Translations under genes and position numbers: made by a program
Origin: Thermoplasmatota archaeon
GTDB lineage: Archaea > Thermoplasmatota > Thermoplasmata > Thermoplasmatales > Thermoplasmataceae
Assembly: GCA_023379355.1 (NCBI GenBank)
Contig: JAMCUD010000094.1
Span: forward strand, 1 to 54,496
Direction of reading: 5' to 3'
Length of the DNA: 54,496 nt
Shown here: positions 14,630 to 23,332 of the stretch, piece by piece
Position numbering within the stretch: position 1 is the stretch's first letter
Layout of the letters: every line of letters begins with the position of its first letter
Notes under the pieces: model-generated
Database searches by the model: none
Told to the model about the DNA's origin: nothing
The model's input: only the letters and a program-made list of their open reading frames with translations

Positions 14630-14923
14630 TCACCTCTTCTCAAAGGTCATGAAAGTTCCGTCAGAGTAAGTTCTAAAATAATATTTGAACTCGTCACCAT
14701 CAGATATGGCCGTACACTCCCTCCCTCTGGAGTAGTTTCCTTTGAGTTCCACATAATCTATAGATTTCCATCCTGTATCTTCCTTTACTTTTTTTACCAT
14801 GGTCTCAAAAATGTCTGCGCATATGTTGCAGCAGAACAGCATATTCTCTCCATCTATATCTCTCCTGTACTCCCCCCATGTGGCGTCACAGAGGGCGCAC
14901 CCAATTTTATTGTTTGTTTTCAA
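14630..14923 (-). CDS. small Cys-rich metal-binding protein, Ta0938-like
   Basis: The 97-residue protein has 'IGCALCDATWGEY' (C9, C12) and 'MLFCCNICADIFE' (C31, C32, C35), a likely four-cysteine zinc site, followed by a beta-rich C-terminal half. It resembles the Thermoplasma Ta0938 family of small zinc proteins as I recall it; a search should confirm. The start TTG at 14923 lies inside the end of the upstream oxidase-like gene (17-nt overlap), which argues for co-expression and perhaps a complex. No catalytic activity can be assigned. Confidence 0.65.
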   Translation of the reverse strand: MKTNNKIGCALCDATWGEYRRDIDGENMLFCCNICADIFETMVKKVKEDTGWKSIDYVELKGNYSRGRECTAISDGDEFKYYFRTYSDGTFMTFEKR

Positions 14924-15791
14924 GTTTCAATCCCCTCTCAATTCTTGCAAGCAGGTAATCATAGAAATATTCCATGGATCTTAGGATTACAGACTGACAT
15001 CTCTCCAGCATGTCCCGGTCTGAATATTTCTCAATTATCATCAGGGCTCTCTCAGAGTGAGAAACATCAGCAAGATAACCCTCTTTAAGGAATTCCTTTG
15101 CTTCACTCTTTATCCTGTCGTCACCCATGATACGGGGATCAAAGTATCCCACTTTGCCACCATATTCAGTAATTTTTCTGTTAGCTATGAATTCCAGGGT
15201 GTGCATTGCAGACATACCCTCCTGCCATGACCTCTCCCTGCAGACATGACTCCAGAATTTTGTTGCACGTTCCGTGGCTGGAAGGGGCACCGATTTTAAT
15301 ATGTCATTTCTATCCAGCCCATAGGCTTCACCCATTCTCAGCAGCAGTTCATGATGGGAAGGGGTCTTCTCTGTCCCATACCATTCGGAAACAATATTTT
15401 CACATTCATACTGGACCACATCGTCATTATCTGAATTTCCTATTATGTATGAGCAGGACCGAACCCACTGCCAGAGGAAATGATGGTGCTCCATGGCATA
15501 CCCCCTGATAAGGTAAGGCTTGGGATCCTGGTTTTCTAAGACAAAAGGATGGGGATCCTTTCCATAGAACCTCTGTATGAATATTTTTATTACCCAATTT
15601 CTGAAGCCATTTTCCATATGAAAGATCTTAGAAAGTCGCGTCCCCAGATCTTTAATGCCCAGTTCTTCCCTGCCTACATAACGGTTTAGAAACATTACGT
15701 GATCACTGCTGGAATTTCCAGCTTCCAGATGAAGGTGTTCTGCAAGCCCTTCAACATTTTCAGTCTCAAGGAGACAAGCCGGGCACAACAT
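14907..15791 (-). CDS. zinc-finger plus TenA/PqqC-like (heme-oxygenase-fold) oxidase-family protein
   Basis: The 294-residue protein starts with a C2H2-like finger (C3, C6, H19/H21) followed by 'SDHVMFLNRYVGREELG'. The rest is an all-helical PqqC/TenA-like domain with 'GYAMEHHHFLWQWVRSC', 'SEWYGTEKTPSHHELLLRMGEAYGL' and a late 'YLADVSHSERALMII'. Such heme-oxygenase-like di-iron (HDO) or cofactor-free folds use His/Glu/Asp ligands; EHHH and DxxH are candidates here, but the full canonical ligand set is not obvious. It overlaps the downstream Ta0938-like gene by 17 nt. A 'gttaaaatag' TATA-like stretch sits about 24 nt before the ATG. The N-terminal finger fused to this fold is the odd feature. 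Function is unknown. Confidence 0.65.
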   Translation of the reverse strand: MLCPACLLETENVEGLAEHLHLEAGNSSSDHVMFLNRYVGREELGIKDLGTRLSKIFHMENGFRNWVIKIFIQRFYGKDPHPFVLENQDPKPYLIRGYAMEHHHFLWQWVRSCSYIIGNSDNDDVVQYECENIVSEWYGTEKTPSHHELLLRMGEAYGLDRNDILKSVPLPATERATKFWSHVCRERSWQEGMSAMHTLEFIANRKITEYGGKVGYFDPRIMGDDRIKSEAKEFLKEGYLADVSHSERALMIIEKYSDRDMLERCQSVILRSMEYFYDYLLARIERGLKLENKQ

Positions 15792-15914
15792 GAATTAGTA
15801 TCTAATCTTTCTATTTTAACTGATACCGTTTATATAGTTTACAAAAAGTTTATTCAACATTATCTGAGGGTTTGCTTTCTGTTAGGTTTAAATTCAGATC
15901 GGCATTGAAGATAA

Positions 15915-17135
15915 ATGGCAGAGGAACCCCTGAAAGGCATTAAGATTATTGACTTCACACAGGCAATGGCCGGTCCTTTTGCGACAATGGTCCTCGGTGA
16001 TCTGGGAGCAGAAGTGATAAAGATCGAGCCCCTATCAGGTGATCAGACACGCCACTGGGCTCCCCCATACACAGGAGGCATGTCATCATATTTCCTGAGC
16101 ACAAACAGAAACAAGAAAAGTATCTCGTTGAATCTGAAACATCCAGGTGGTCTGGAAATAGCCAGAACCCTGATCAGTAAAACAGATGTGGTGATGGAGA
16201 ATTTCAGACCTGGAACAATGAGAAAATTCGGGCTTGATTATGCAGCTGCATCAGCCATAAACAACCGCATTGTTTACTGCAGCCTCTCCGGATATGGGCA
16301 GGAAGGCCCCGGGTCAGACAGACCCGGATACGACATAACCATACTGGCGAACAGCGGCCTACTGGGACTGAACGGTGAGAGAGGGCGACCCCCCTCCAAA
16401 TTTGGTGTCCCAATTGCAGATATAACTTCCGGTCTTTTTGCCGCAGTCTCCATACTTTCATCGTTATATGAAAGGGAAAAGAGTGGCATGGGACAGTTCA
16501 TAGACCTCTCCATGCTGGACACCAGTGTCCTCGCCCTGACCCATCAGGCATATTCTTACTTTTCCACCGGGAAGGAACCGGAAAGACTTGGATCAGCCCA
16601 TGCAAGTATTGCTCCATACCAGGCATTTCAATGCAGAGACGGTTATGCGGTGATTGCTGTTGGGACAGAAAAGCTCTGGGAGAGATTTACAGATATCATT
16701 GGACGGAAAGACCTTGCTAAGAGCAGCCGTTTCAACAGCAATGCAAAACGCATAGAGAACAGGGAGGATCTGGTAATGGAGATAGAGAAGTCCATCGGCA
16801 AAATGTCAGTAGAAGAAACGGTAGAAAGTATGTCGGCTGCAGGCATACCATGCGCCCCGGTAAAAGGACTGGGAGATGCCATTGCCGATCCTGTACTGAG
16901 TTATAGAAACATGTTACAGACCATGGAGTCTCCCTATGGGCGACTGCAAATTCTGGGAACCCCTTTCAAATTCTCCAGGACTCCAGGATCTGTGAGAATT
17001 CCTCCTCCAGAGCTTGGTCAGGATACCATTGACATTCTAAGATCAATAGGAATTGAAGATGAGATCGGGCAACTCTTGGAATCCGGAGTAATTGGTTCAG
17101 GGGATAAACTGGATAGTGATCTGAAGTCGAACTAA
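15915..17135 (+). CDS. class III CoA-transferase (CaiB/BaiF family)
   Basis: The 406-residue protein opens 'LKGIKIIDFTQAMAGPFATMVLGDLGAEVIKIE', the CaiB/BaiF signature. It carries 'NRNKKSISLNLKHPGG' and 'VVMENFRPGTMRKFGLDY', and the catalytic Asp at residue 169 in 'GVPIADITSGLFAA', the same number as in formyl-CoA transferase. These enzymes move CoA between carboxylic acids (succinyl-CoA, benzylsuccinate, carnitine and others). The substrate here is not determinable, but the many acyl-CoA genes in the window suggest activation of a carboxylate. The TATA-like 'ggtttaaatt' at 15885-15894 lies about 25 nt before the ATG, fitting a leaderless mRNA. The divergent neighbour is the PqqC-like gene. 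Confidence 0.9.
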   Translation: MAEEPLKGIKIIDFTQAMAGPFATMVLGDLGAEVIKIEPLSGDQTRHWAPPYTGGMSSYFLSTNRNKKSISLNLKHPGGLEIARTLISKTDVVMENFRPGTMRKFGLDYAAASAINNRIVYCSLSGYGQEGPGSDRPGYDITILANSGLLGLNGERGRPPSKFGVPIADITSGLFAAVSILSSLYEREKSGMGQFIDLSMLDTSVLALTHQAYSYFSTGKEPERLGSAHASIAPYQAFQCRDGYAVIAVGTEKLWERFTDIIGRKDLAKSSRFNSNAKRIENREDLVMEIEKSIGKMSVEETVESMSAAGIPCAPVKGLGDAIADPVLSYRNMLQTMESPYGRLQILGTPFKFSRTPGSVRIPPPELGQDTIDILRSIGIEDEIGQLLESGVIGSGDKLDSDLKSN

Positions 17136-17255
17136 CATGACAAACCCCAAGAAAAGGATGCATTCTGAAATCCAGTAATAAGGTGGCTTCAGCGCCCATA
17201 AGCGGGTGAAAATTATGTTCAAAGGGGTTTTTAAGGAGGGATTGCATATGAAGCC

Positions 17256-17783
17256 ATGTTAAACATAGTCGGCTCCATAGATAACGCCTGGAAAACAGGG
17301 GAAAAGGTGGAGGTTTGTCACCTTCTGTTCCTTAAGGATTCCTTTATTGAGATAGACGTTCCTAAATTATCAGAACTGCCAGATTCACTGAAAAAGTTTG
17401 TGGGCGGAGTGTCCCCTTCGGAATTGAATTCACCCTCAGGCAAAAGGTATAACCTTGGAGTGACACGTGAAGAGGGGAGGAAGCACATAGATGAATTGCA
17501 CAGGAGGGGAGTGGAATCAGAAAAAAAACTCAGTGACTCAACAGATAACGAAGAGGGAGTCAGGAAATTTCCATTCTCGGCAGTCAATAAGGTTACCCTG
17601 GTGCAGGGTGATGAGAAGGGGTTTTCAAGAATAGACATATCTCTTGGAGATCAGGGAAACATTAATTACAGGCTCATGCACAGCTGCTTTGAGGATTACG
17701 GAAAACTGGATACCATTGATTTCATAAAGTATAAAGCAGCCCTGAAAGCTTCTCTGAAGGATAAGCTTGTAGTGGAGAAGTGA
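17256..17783 (+). CDS. hypothetical protein, possibly lineage-specific
   Basis: The 175-residue soluble protein has no motif I recognise. Predicted strands near the start (KVEVCHLLFLKDSFIEIDVPKL) precede a mixed helical middle (EEGRKHIDELHRRGVESEKKL) and 'FPFSAVNKVTLVQGDEKGFSRIDISLG', which could be a pleckstrin-like or membrane-associated beta fold. It lies 120 nt after the CoA-transferase on the same strand and converges on the M13 peptidase gene. A coding-like composition and clean ORF length support it being real. Confidence 0.65.
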   Translation: MLNIVGSIDNAWKTGEKVEVCHLLFLKDSFIEIDVPKLSELPDSLKKFVGGVSPSELNSPSGKRYNLGVTREEGRKHIDELHRRGVESEKKLSDSTDNEEGVRKFPFSAVNKVTLVQGDEKGFSRIDISLGDQGNINYRLMHSCFEDYGKLDTIDFIKYKAALKASLKDKLVVEK

Positions 17784-17855
17784 ACCCGGGATTACTGACC
17801 CGGTAAACGTGTCGATAGAATGGTTCTCTCCACTCTTTTTTCAGTAATGGCGAAA

Positions 17856-19829
17856 TTACCATATCTGTATGAAATTCTTGTCCGTCTGAACCATTCCGAT
17901 CTTCGGACTGTATGACTGGAAGCACTTCCAGAAATCTGGGTGATTGTATACCGGAAGAACTCCTCTGATCTTATCAGGCGAATGTGTGTCCACTGTCAGG
18001 AGCATTTTTGTGGTAGGGTCCAAAGAATTGCATCTCCAGATCTGTGCAAAGGATATGAAGAACCTCTGCTGGGGGGTAAAGCCGTTTACCACTCTGTCCA
18101 GGGACGGGTCCCTCTGCAGCCTCCGGTTCAGGGCTTCTAAGGCAATGGAAACACCCCCAATGTCAGCAATATTCTCCCCCAGTGTAAGTTCGCCATTGAC
18201 ATGGAGTCCTGGAAGAACCTCAGCGTTGCTGTAAAGCTTTACAACATCAGCTGCAAGTTTTTTGAATCGGGCCTCGTCGTCCGCAGACCACCAGTCAGAG
18301 AGGTTTCCATTCTCGTCGTACCTTCTCCCCTGGTCATCATAGCCATGGGTGATCTCATGGGATATGACGGCTCCAATGGCTCCGTAATTGATCGCATCAT
18401 CCGCATTTTCGTCAAAGAATGGGGGCTGAAGAATTCCCGCGGGAAATACTATCTCATTGTCATTTGGTGAAAAATATGCGTTCACTGTGGGTGGTGTCAT
18501 GAACCATTCATCCCTGTTCACCTTTCCCCCGGCCCTTGACATCTGGCGTTTCACCTCAAATTCCTGCGATCTGACTATGTTTCCCAGAAAGTCTTCAGGA
18601 TCTATCTCAAGGCCTGAATAATCCCGGTATCTCTCCGGATGTCCGATCTTTGTCCTGAATCTCTCAAACTTTCTGATGGCTCGCTCCCTGGTCTTATCTC
18701 CCATCCAGCTGAGTTTCCTGAGGCGATCCATGAAGACATCCTTTATGTCATCGACCATGATTGCCATTCGTTCCCTTGCTTCAGTTGTGAAGTGTTTCTC
18801 CACGAACTTCTCTCCGAGTATCTCTCCAACTGATCCGTCAATAATGCCAACCGCTTTCTTCCATCTGGGTTCCTGATCTTTCTGCCCCATAAGTTTTCGA
18901 CCGAACATATCAAAATTCTCCCGCTCGACATCCGAAAACAGGAATGGTGAGGCTGAGTGAAGCATGTGCCACTTCAGGTATCGTTTTAGATCGTTGAGAG
19001 GCTTCTCTGAGAGAAACCTGGAAAGGAATTCAAAATATTCCGGCTGTCCGATGACCGCAAACTCGATCGCAGGAACCTGGAGCTCTCTGAGGTATTCAAT
19101 TAATTTAAGCCGGGGATATTCAACCTCAAGTTTACTGAATTCCACTGGATTATAATTCTTCTCGGTGTCCCTAAGATCTACTCTGCTCCGACAGTTCTTT
19201 GCAAGCTGTGTCTCAACCTCAAGAACTGAAACGGCCGAAGACCTCGCATCCTTCTGATCCATACCAAGCAGGGAAAACATCCTGAAAAGATGATCCAGAT
19301 AATATTCCCTAATTTCCCTGAAGGACTCCTGAAGATAATAGTCACGATCTGGAAGTGACAGACCTCCCTGATATAAGTAAAGGGAATATACGGAACTGTT
19401 TCTGTCATCATTGTTGGTGAATGCTCTGAAAAAAGGTGACAGACCAATTCTGTGAAGCCTGGCGGCGATTTTTCTCAGCGAATCGAGAGAGTCAATAGAA
19501 TCTATATCGGAAAGATATCTGGAAACAGGTTCAAACCCTTTTTTTTCTATAACATCTGTGTTCATTGCGGATCGGTAGAAGTTTCCAAGCATTGCTGCCT
19601 TTAAATCTCCGTCTCCTGCAGAATGATGGCATTCCTCAAGAATTGCCTTCAGCCTTTCCATATTGGTTTCCATTAACTCATTGAAGGCGCCCCATCTGGA
19701 TTTATCAGGGGGAACAGGATTGTTCCTCAGCCACTCTCCACAACTGAACGCATAAAAATCATCCAGAGGGTTAACGCTTGTGTCCATATTGGAAAAAAAA
19801 TCCGACTTTAGATCATCGGCATCATTCAT
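17856..19829 (-). CDS. M13-family metallopeptidase (neprilysin/PepO-like), cytoplasmic
   Basis: The 657-residue protein has the complete M13 signature: 'NAYFSPNDNEIVFPAGILQPPFF' (450-472), the zinc site 'VISHEITHGYDDQGR' (HExxH at 491-495) and 'LGENIADIGG' with the third ligand Glu552. The ending 'SYSPKIGMVQTDKNFIQIW' corresponds to the family's short C-terminal tail (usually CxxW; here I-Q-I-W). It cleaves peptides of limited length. There is no signal peptide or N-terminal anchor, so unlike neprilysin it would act in the cytoplasm, like PepO of lactic bacteria. M13 enzymes are uncommon in archaea. It is likely monocistronic. Confidence 0.92.
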   Translation of the reverse strand: MNDADDLKSDFFSNMDTSVNPLDDFYAFSCGEWLRNNPVPPDKSRWGAFNELMETNMERLKAILEECHHSAGDGDLKAAMLGNFYRSAMNTDVIEKKGFEPVSRYLSDIDSIDSLDSLRKIAARLHRIGLSPFFRAFTNNDDRNSSVYSLYLYQGGLSLPDRDYYLQESFREIREYYLDHLFRMFSLLGMDQKDARSSAVSVLEVETQLAKNCRSRVDLRDTEKNYNPVEFSKLEVEYPRLKLIEYLRELQVPAIEFAVIGQPEYFEFLSRFLSEKPLNDLKRYLKWHMLHSASPFLFSDVERENFDMFGRKLMGQKDQEPRWKKAVGIIDGSVGEILGEKFVEKHFTTEARERMAIMVDDIKDVFMDRLRKLSWMGDKTRERAIRKFERFRTKIGHPERYRDYSGLEIDPEDFLGNIVRSQEFEVKRQMSRAGGKVNRDEWFMTPPTVNAYFSPNDNEIVFPAGILQPPFFDENADDAINYGAIGAVISHEITHGYDDQGRRYDENGNLSDWWSADDEARFKKLAADVVKLYSNAEVLPGLHVNGELTLGENIADIGGVSIALEALNRRLQRDPSLDRVVNGFTPQQRFFISFAQIWRCNSLDPTTKMLLTVDTHSPDKIRGVLPVYNHPDFWKCFQSYSPKIGMVQTDKNFIQIW

Positions 19830-19921
19830 GATATCCTCGGATTAATATCTATTAGTTAAGACTTGGGTGAATTTACCGGTTCACAATTTCTGTAATTTCA
19901 GTTTGAGGCAAATATAGATGG

Positions 19922-20782
19922 TTATGCGACCGGATTCACAAGATCAGGTATTCCGGGGAAATCGAATCTGCATCTCACCTCATCACCAGGTGAAATGAGT
20001 GCAGCTCCGGGGGTTCCAGGTGAAAGTATATCTCCAGCTTCAAAAGTGAACACCCTTGAATGGAAAGATACCAGAAATTCAGGGGAAAACGTCATCTGGT
20101 CCACTGTATTTGAATGGACAATCTGTCCATTTCTGATTGTAGACACCTTAAGGGAATGAAGATCAGGTATCTCATCAGTCGTGGTTATAAAGGGACCAAA
20201 ACTGAAGAATGTATCATAGCTTTTGGCCCTTGTAAGAAATCTCGGATTTTTGTTGAGAATATCAAGAGCGGTCACGTCAATGATGGGAACTATTCCAAGT
20301 ACAGCATCCATAGCACTGTCTTCATCAATATTCCTCACTCTCTTTCCAAGAATGATCCCCATCTCAGATTCCGCTGTTACCCTTCCAATACCGTCTGGAA
20401 TAACAATGTTCTCTCCATATCCTATGATAGAAGTACGTGGTTTCATGAAGCTGGCAGGTTCATCAGTGGGAAGTTTTTCCTTGAGATCATCGGAGTGTTC
20501 ACGATAGTTCAGCCCGATACTCCATATCTTTGAAGGAGTTCTGTATGGTGGGAGGTAGGTACACTCATCCAGCGGAGAGGCTATATTATAAAGTTTCTGG
20601 CGTTCCCTTTCCTGTATCTTTATGAGTTTGGAGAAGGCATTATTGTCTTCAATAAGGGAGAAAAGATCAAGTGGAAAATCAATTCCGCTCTCCCTGTTTA
20701 TTATGGATATGGGAACAATCTTTTCATCATAAAGAATAGCTGTTTCCATTACCCCTTTTATTCTTACTGTCCCAATCTTCAT
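19922..20782 (-). CDS. fumarylacetoacetate hydrolase (FAH)-family protein
   Basis: The 286-residue protein has the FAH core: 'IWSIGLNYREHSDDL' near 87-101, 'FMKPRTSIIGYGENIVIP', the metal ligands in 'VTAESEMGIILGKRVRNI' (ExE), and 'LGIVPIIDVTALDI' with the third acidic ligand. The C-terminal 'FEAGDILSPGTPGAALISPGDEVRC' is typical. Members hydrolyse or decarboxylate C-C bonds of acylpyruvates and oxo-diacids with Mg2+. Single copies like this in heterotrophic archaea are often acylpyruvase or oxaloacetate-decarboxylase-like, but the substrate cannot be read. It sits alone between the M13 gene and the LIV transporter. Confidence 0.88.
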   Translation of the reverse strand: MKIGTVRIKGVMETAILYDEKIVPISIINRESGIDFPLDLFSLIEDNNAFSKLIKIQERERQKLYNIASPLDECTYLPPYRTPSKIWSIGLNYREHSDDLKEKLPTDEPASFMKPRTSIIGYGENIVIPDGIGRVTAESEMGIILGKRVRNIDEDSAMDAVLGIVPIIDVTALDILNKNPRFLTRAKSYDTFFSFGPFITTTDEIPDLHSLKVSTIRNGQIVHSNTVDQMTFSPEFLVSFHSRVFTFEAGDILSPGTPGAALISPGDEVRCRFDFPGIPDLVNPVA

Positions 20783-20923
20783 GGCTATTTATGTGATAAT
20801 GGATCATTATCTTTTCCTTTTATTCTATGGATAAAGTCCCGCTCTTTCCTTGTTGAAATTGAGCGTTTAACTTAACTGAATAATAAAAGGCCGGAAATGT
20901 CTTAAAGTCATAAAAAACAAAAA

Positions 20924-21634
20924 TCAAAGGCTGAAATAAGATTTTCTTATGGAGTCATTTCTTTCAGCCTCTTCTCGAGATCCATCGAATGAAATAGATC
21001 CCCCCTCAAGGATGCAAAGACGGTCAGCCAGGGAAACAAATTCAACATTCTGTTCAGCAAGAAGAATTGACCTTCCTGCCCTCTTTAAAACTTCAAGTGA
21101 ATTGATGATCTTCTCCACATACAGAGGAGAGAGACCTCCAGATGGCTCATCAATGAGGAGAACCTCTGCTTTCGACATAAAAACACTTCCAATTATCATA
21201 AATTTCCTCTGTCCGCCACTCAGAGAGGAAGCCTTTGATTCAGCCCTCTCCTTGAGCTCAGGAAACACCTCGTAAACCTGATTTAGCCTGCTCTCCCTTT
21301 CCTTTCTATCTGTGCCTATGGAGGCCATTGTCAGGTTTTCCAAAACGGTAAGTGTGGGAAAATAGGTATCCTCTGAAGCATATGCAATCCCTAATCTGCG
21401 TCTTTTTGATGGATGAACCGAAGTGATATCATTCCCTTTCAGGAATGTTTTCCCTCCGTCCAGTGGTATGAGGCCCAGTATTGATTTTAGCAATGTGGTT
21501 TTACCCGCTCCATTTGGGCCCAGGACTACAAGAGTCTCACCACCGTACAGGTTGAGGTCAACATTGTTTAGAACCTGCATTCCCGAGTATCCTGATCTCA
21601 AGCCCTCAACTTCAAGCACCTGTTCTTTTTCCAA
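20924..21634 (-). CDS. livF: branched-chain amino acid-type ABC transporter ATPase LivF
   Basis: The 236-residue ATPase has Walker A 'GPNGAGKTT', the LivF-typical 'SEDTYFPTLTVLENL', signature 'LSGGQRKFMII' (a variant of LSGGQ-Q) and Walker B 'VLLIDEPSGGLSP'. It pairs with LivG to power the LivHM permease. It overlaps livG by 23 nt as the last gene of the livK-H-M-G-F unit. In this family substrates range from Leu/Ile/Val to amides and urea; the ATPase alone cannot tell. Confidence 0.92.
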   Translation of the reverse strand: MEKEQVLEVEGLRSGYSGMQVLNNVDLNLYGGETLVVLGPNGAGKTTLLKSILGLIPLDGGKTFLKGNDITSVHPSKRRRLGIAYASEDTYFPTLTVLENLTMASIGTDRKERESRLNQVYEVFPELKERAESKASSLSGGQRKFMIIGSVFMSKAEVLLIDEPSGGLSPLYVEKIINSLEVLKRAGRSILLAEQNVEFVSLADRLCILEGGSISFDGSREEAERNDSIRKSYFSL

Positions 21635-22355
21635 GATACACCTCCCTCACTGTGGCATCTTCTGCAGCCCCACGGAAGTCACCATCATAGATCTTCTTTC
21701 CCATGTTCAGGACGACTACACGGTCTGCCACATCCCGGATAAACTTCATTATGTGCTCAACTACGATTATAGAGACGCCAGTTTCCTTAAGATGGGCTAT
21801 CAATTTTTTGACCTTCTCCAGCTCGTCCAGATTCAAACCAGCAGCTAGTTCATCCAAAAGCAGTATTTTTGGTTTTGTGGCCAGTGCCCTCCCTAAATCC
21901 AGCATTTTCTTCTGAAAAGAGTTCAAGGTAGAAGCCCGCTTACCCCTCAGATCATTCAGTTCAAGCATATGGAGCACCTCCTCAACTATGGAAGAAGTAA
22001 TTCTCCGGTCTCCATTTTTAATCATGCTTCCAAAGAAGGCAGCTGTTTTGATGTTCTCCTCGACTGTAAGGGTCGTAAAGGGCTTAGGGGTCTGAAAGGT
22101 TCTGGAAACTCCAATTCTGCAAAGTTTGTAAGGCTGAATTCCATTAAGAGAAATGCCGTCAAGATAGATCTCACCAAGTTCAGCGTTATAGACCCCTGAG
22201 ACTACGTTGATGAAAGTGGTCTTACCAGAACCGTTAGGTCCTATTAGCCCCAGAATCTCAGATTTGTCCAGATGAAGATTTACCCCATCAAGTGCCTTTA
22301 GTTTTCCGAAGGACTTTGATAAATTCTCTGAGATGAAGAAATGTGGCTTCTGCAT
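21612..22355 (-). CDS. livG: branched-chain amino acid-type ABC transporter ATPase LivG
   Basis: The 247-residue protein carries Walker A 'GPNGSGKTT', 'RTFQTPKPFTTLTVEENI' characteristic of LivG, and Walker B 'ILLLDELAAGLN', with the His-switch in 'IIVVEHIMKFI'. The signature motif region reads 'LNSFQKKMLDLGRALA', a LivG-type divergence from LSGGQ with no Gly-Gly. The start ATG overlaps the livM stop by one base (TGATG), and its end overlaps livF. Confidence 0.92.
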   Translation of the reverse strand: MQKPHFFISENLSKSFGKLKALDGVNLHLDKSEILGLIGPNGSGKTTFINVVSGVYNAELGEIYLDGISLNGIQPYKLCRIGVSRTFQTPKPFTTLTVEENIKTAAFFGSMIKNGDRRITSSIVEEVLHMLELNDLRGKRASTLNSFQKKMLDLGRALATKPKILLLDELAAGLNLDELEKVKKLIAHLKETGVSIIVVEHIMKFIRDVADRVVVLNMGKKIYDGDFRGAAEDATVREVYLGKRTGA

Positions 22356-23332
22356 CAGAACACCCCGCTGATTTTCCTGGAGATAACCCCAATGATTCCG
22401 TCCGGAAGAAACAGAATCACGATAATTATAAGAAGCCCAAAGACAAGCAGATAATATGACGGGAAAAAGTTAATCAGGTACTGGTAAACAAAAAACAGAA
22501 GTACGCTCCCGAAAATCGGTCCGATATAGGTACCTTTTCCGCCGAATATCAGAAATATTATGACGAGTACGGAAAACTCTGTAAGATCAAACACCCCGCT
22601 TGGATAGAAGAATCCAAGATAGATTCCGAACATAGCTCCTGCAAGCCCCGTAAGAAATGAACTTATAACCCATGCGTAAGTCCTGAATTTAAGGGTATTT
22701 ATTCCATTGATCTCAGCAGAATAACGTTCATCCTTGATCGCCCGGAGCGCCAGTCCAAAGTTTGTCCTCATTATTAGCAAGATTACCAGAGAAGAAACAA
22801 TGGCAATGGCAGTTACTATTATGTAATCAAGCTGCGGGGTATATGCAACATTGATGGAAATTCCGTAAGGCCCCCCTGTGATTTTGGTAAGCGCTCCATT
22901 CTCGAAAATATAGAATATGGCTTCAAAAGCAGCAAGGCTGGCAATAGCAAAATATGCCCCGTTTAGCTTTAAAAGCGGGGTAAATAGCAGGGAAAGAACA
23001 ACCGAACTGAATCCCCCGAATAAAACTGACTCCATAAGGGAGAAATGAAGTAGGTTGATTGAGATTGCACTGGTATATGCCCCGAATGCTATAAAAACAG
23101 CGAACCCAAATGGAAGGTAGCCAGTGAAACCATATACGATATTGAGGGAATTGGTGGCAGTTATAAGAACAGCAAGAAGCGCGAACAGATATTCATCGCT
23201 ATACAGAAACGGGCCGAGAATAAAAAGCACGGCTAGTGGAACTATGGTTTTCATGGCATCAATAGCCAGCCTATCCGGGGAGGTTGAGAGGTGACCTTCA
23301 AATTTCACGAAGCTTACCCCCAAGTACGCCAT
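22355..23332 (-). CDS. livM: branched-chain amino acid-type ABC permease LivM
   Basis: The 325-residue permease has eight or more hydrophobic segments and the LivM landmarks 'SLNIVYGFTGYLPFGFAVFIAFGAY' near the N-terminus and 'ALRAIKDERYSAEINGINTLKFRTYAWVISSFLTGLAGAMFG', the cytoplasmic coupling loop. The first 26 residues (up to MKTIVPLAVL) overlap the end of livH by 35 nt. The true start could be that internal Met at 23254. It works with LivH as the membrane channel. Confidence 0.9.
   Translation of the reverse strand: MAYLGVSFVKFEGHLSTSPDRLAIDAMKTIVPLAVLFILGPFLYSDEYLFALLAVLITATNSLNIVYGFTGYLPFGFAVFIAFGAYTSAISINLLHFSLMESVLFGGFSSVVLSLLFTPLLKLNGAYFAIASLAAFEAIFYIFENGALTKITGGPYGISINVAYTPQLDYIIVTAIAIVSSLVILLIMRTNFGLALRAIKDERYSAEINGINTLKFRTYAWVISSFLTGLAGAMFGIYLGFFYPSGVFDLTEFSVLVIIFLIFGGKGTYIGPIFGSVLLFFVYQYLINFFPSYYLLVFGLLIIIVILFLPDGIIGVISRKISGVF

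Noticed and set aside
17784..17855. ATTACTGA/TCAGTAAT and CCGGG/CCCGG inverted repeats between the hypothetical gene and the M13 gene
   Set aside because: The CCGGG stem is only 5 bp, and the 8-bp arms are separated by a long loop; too weak to call a terminator or operator.
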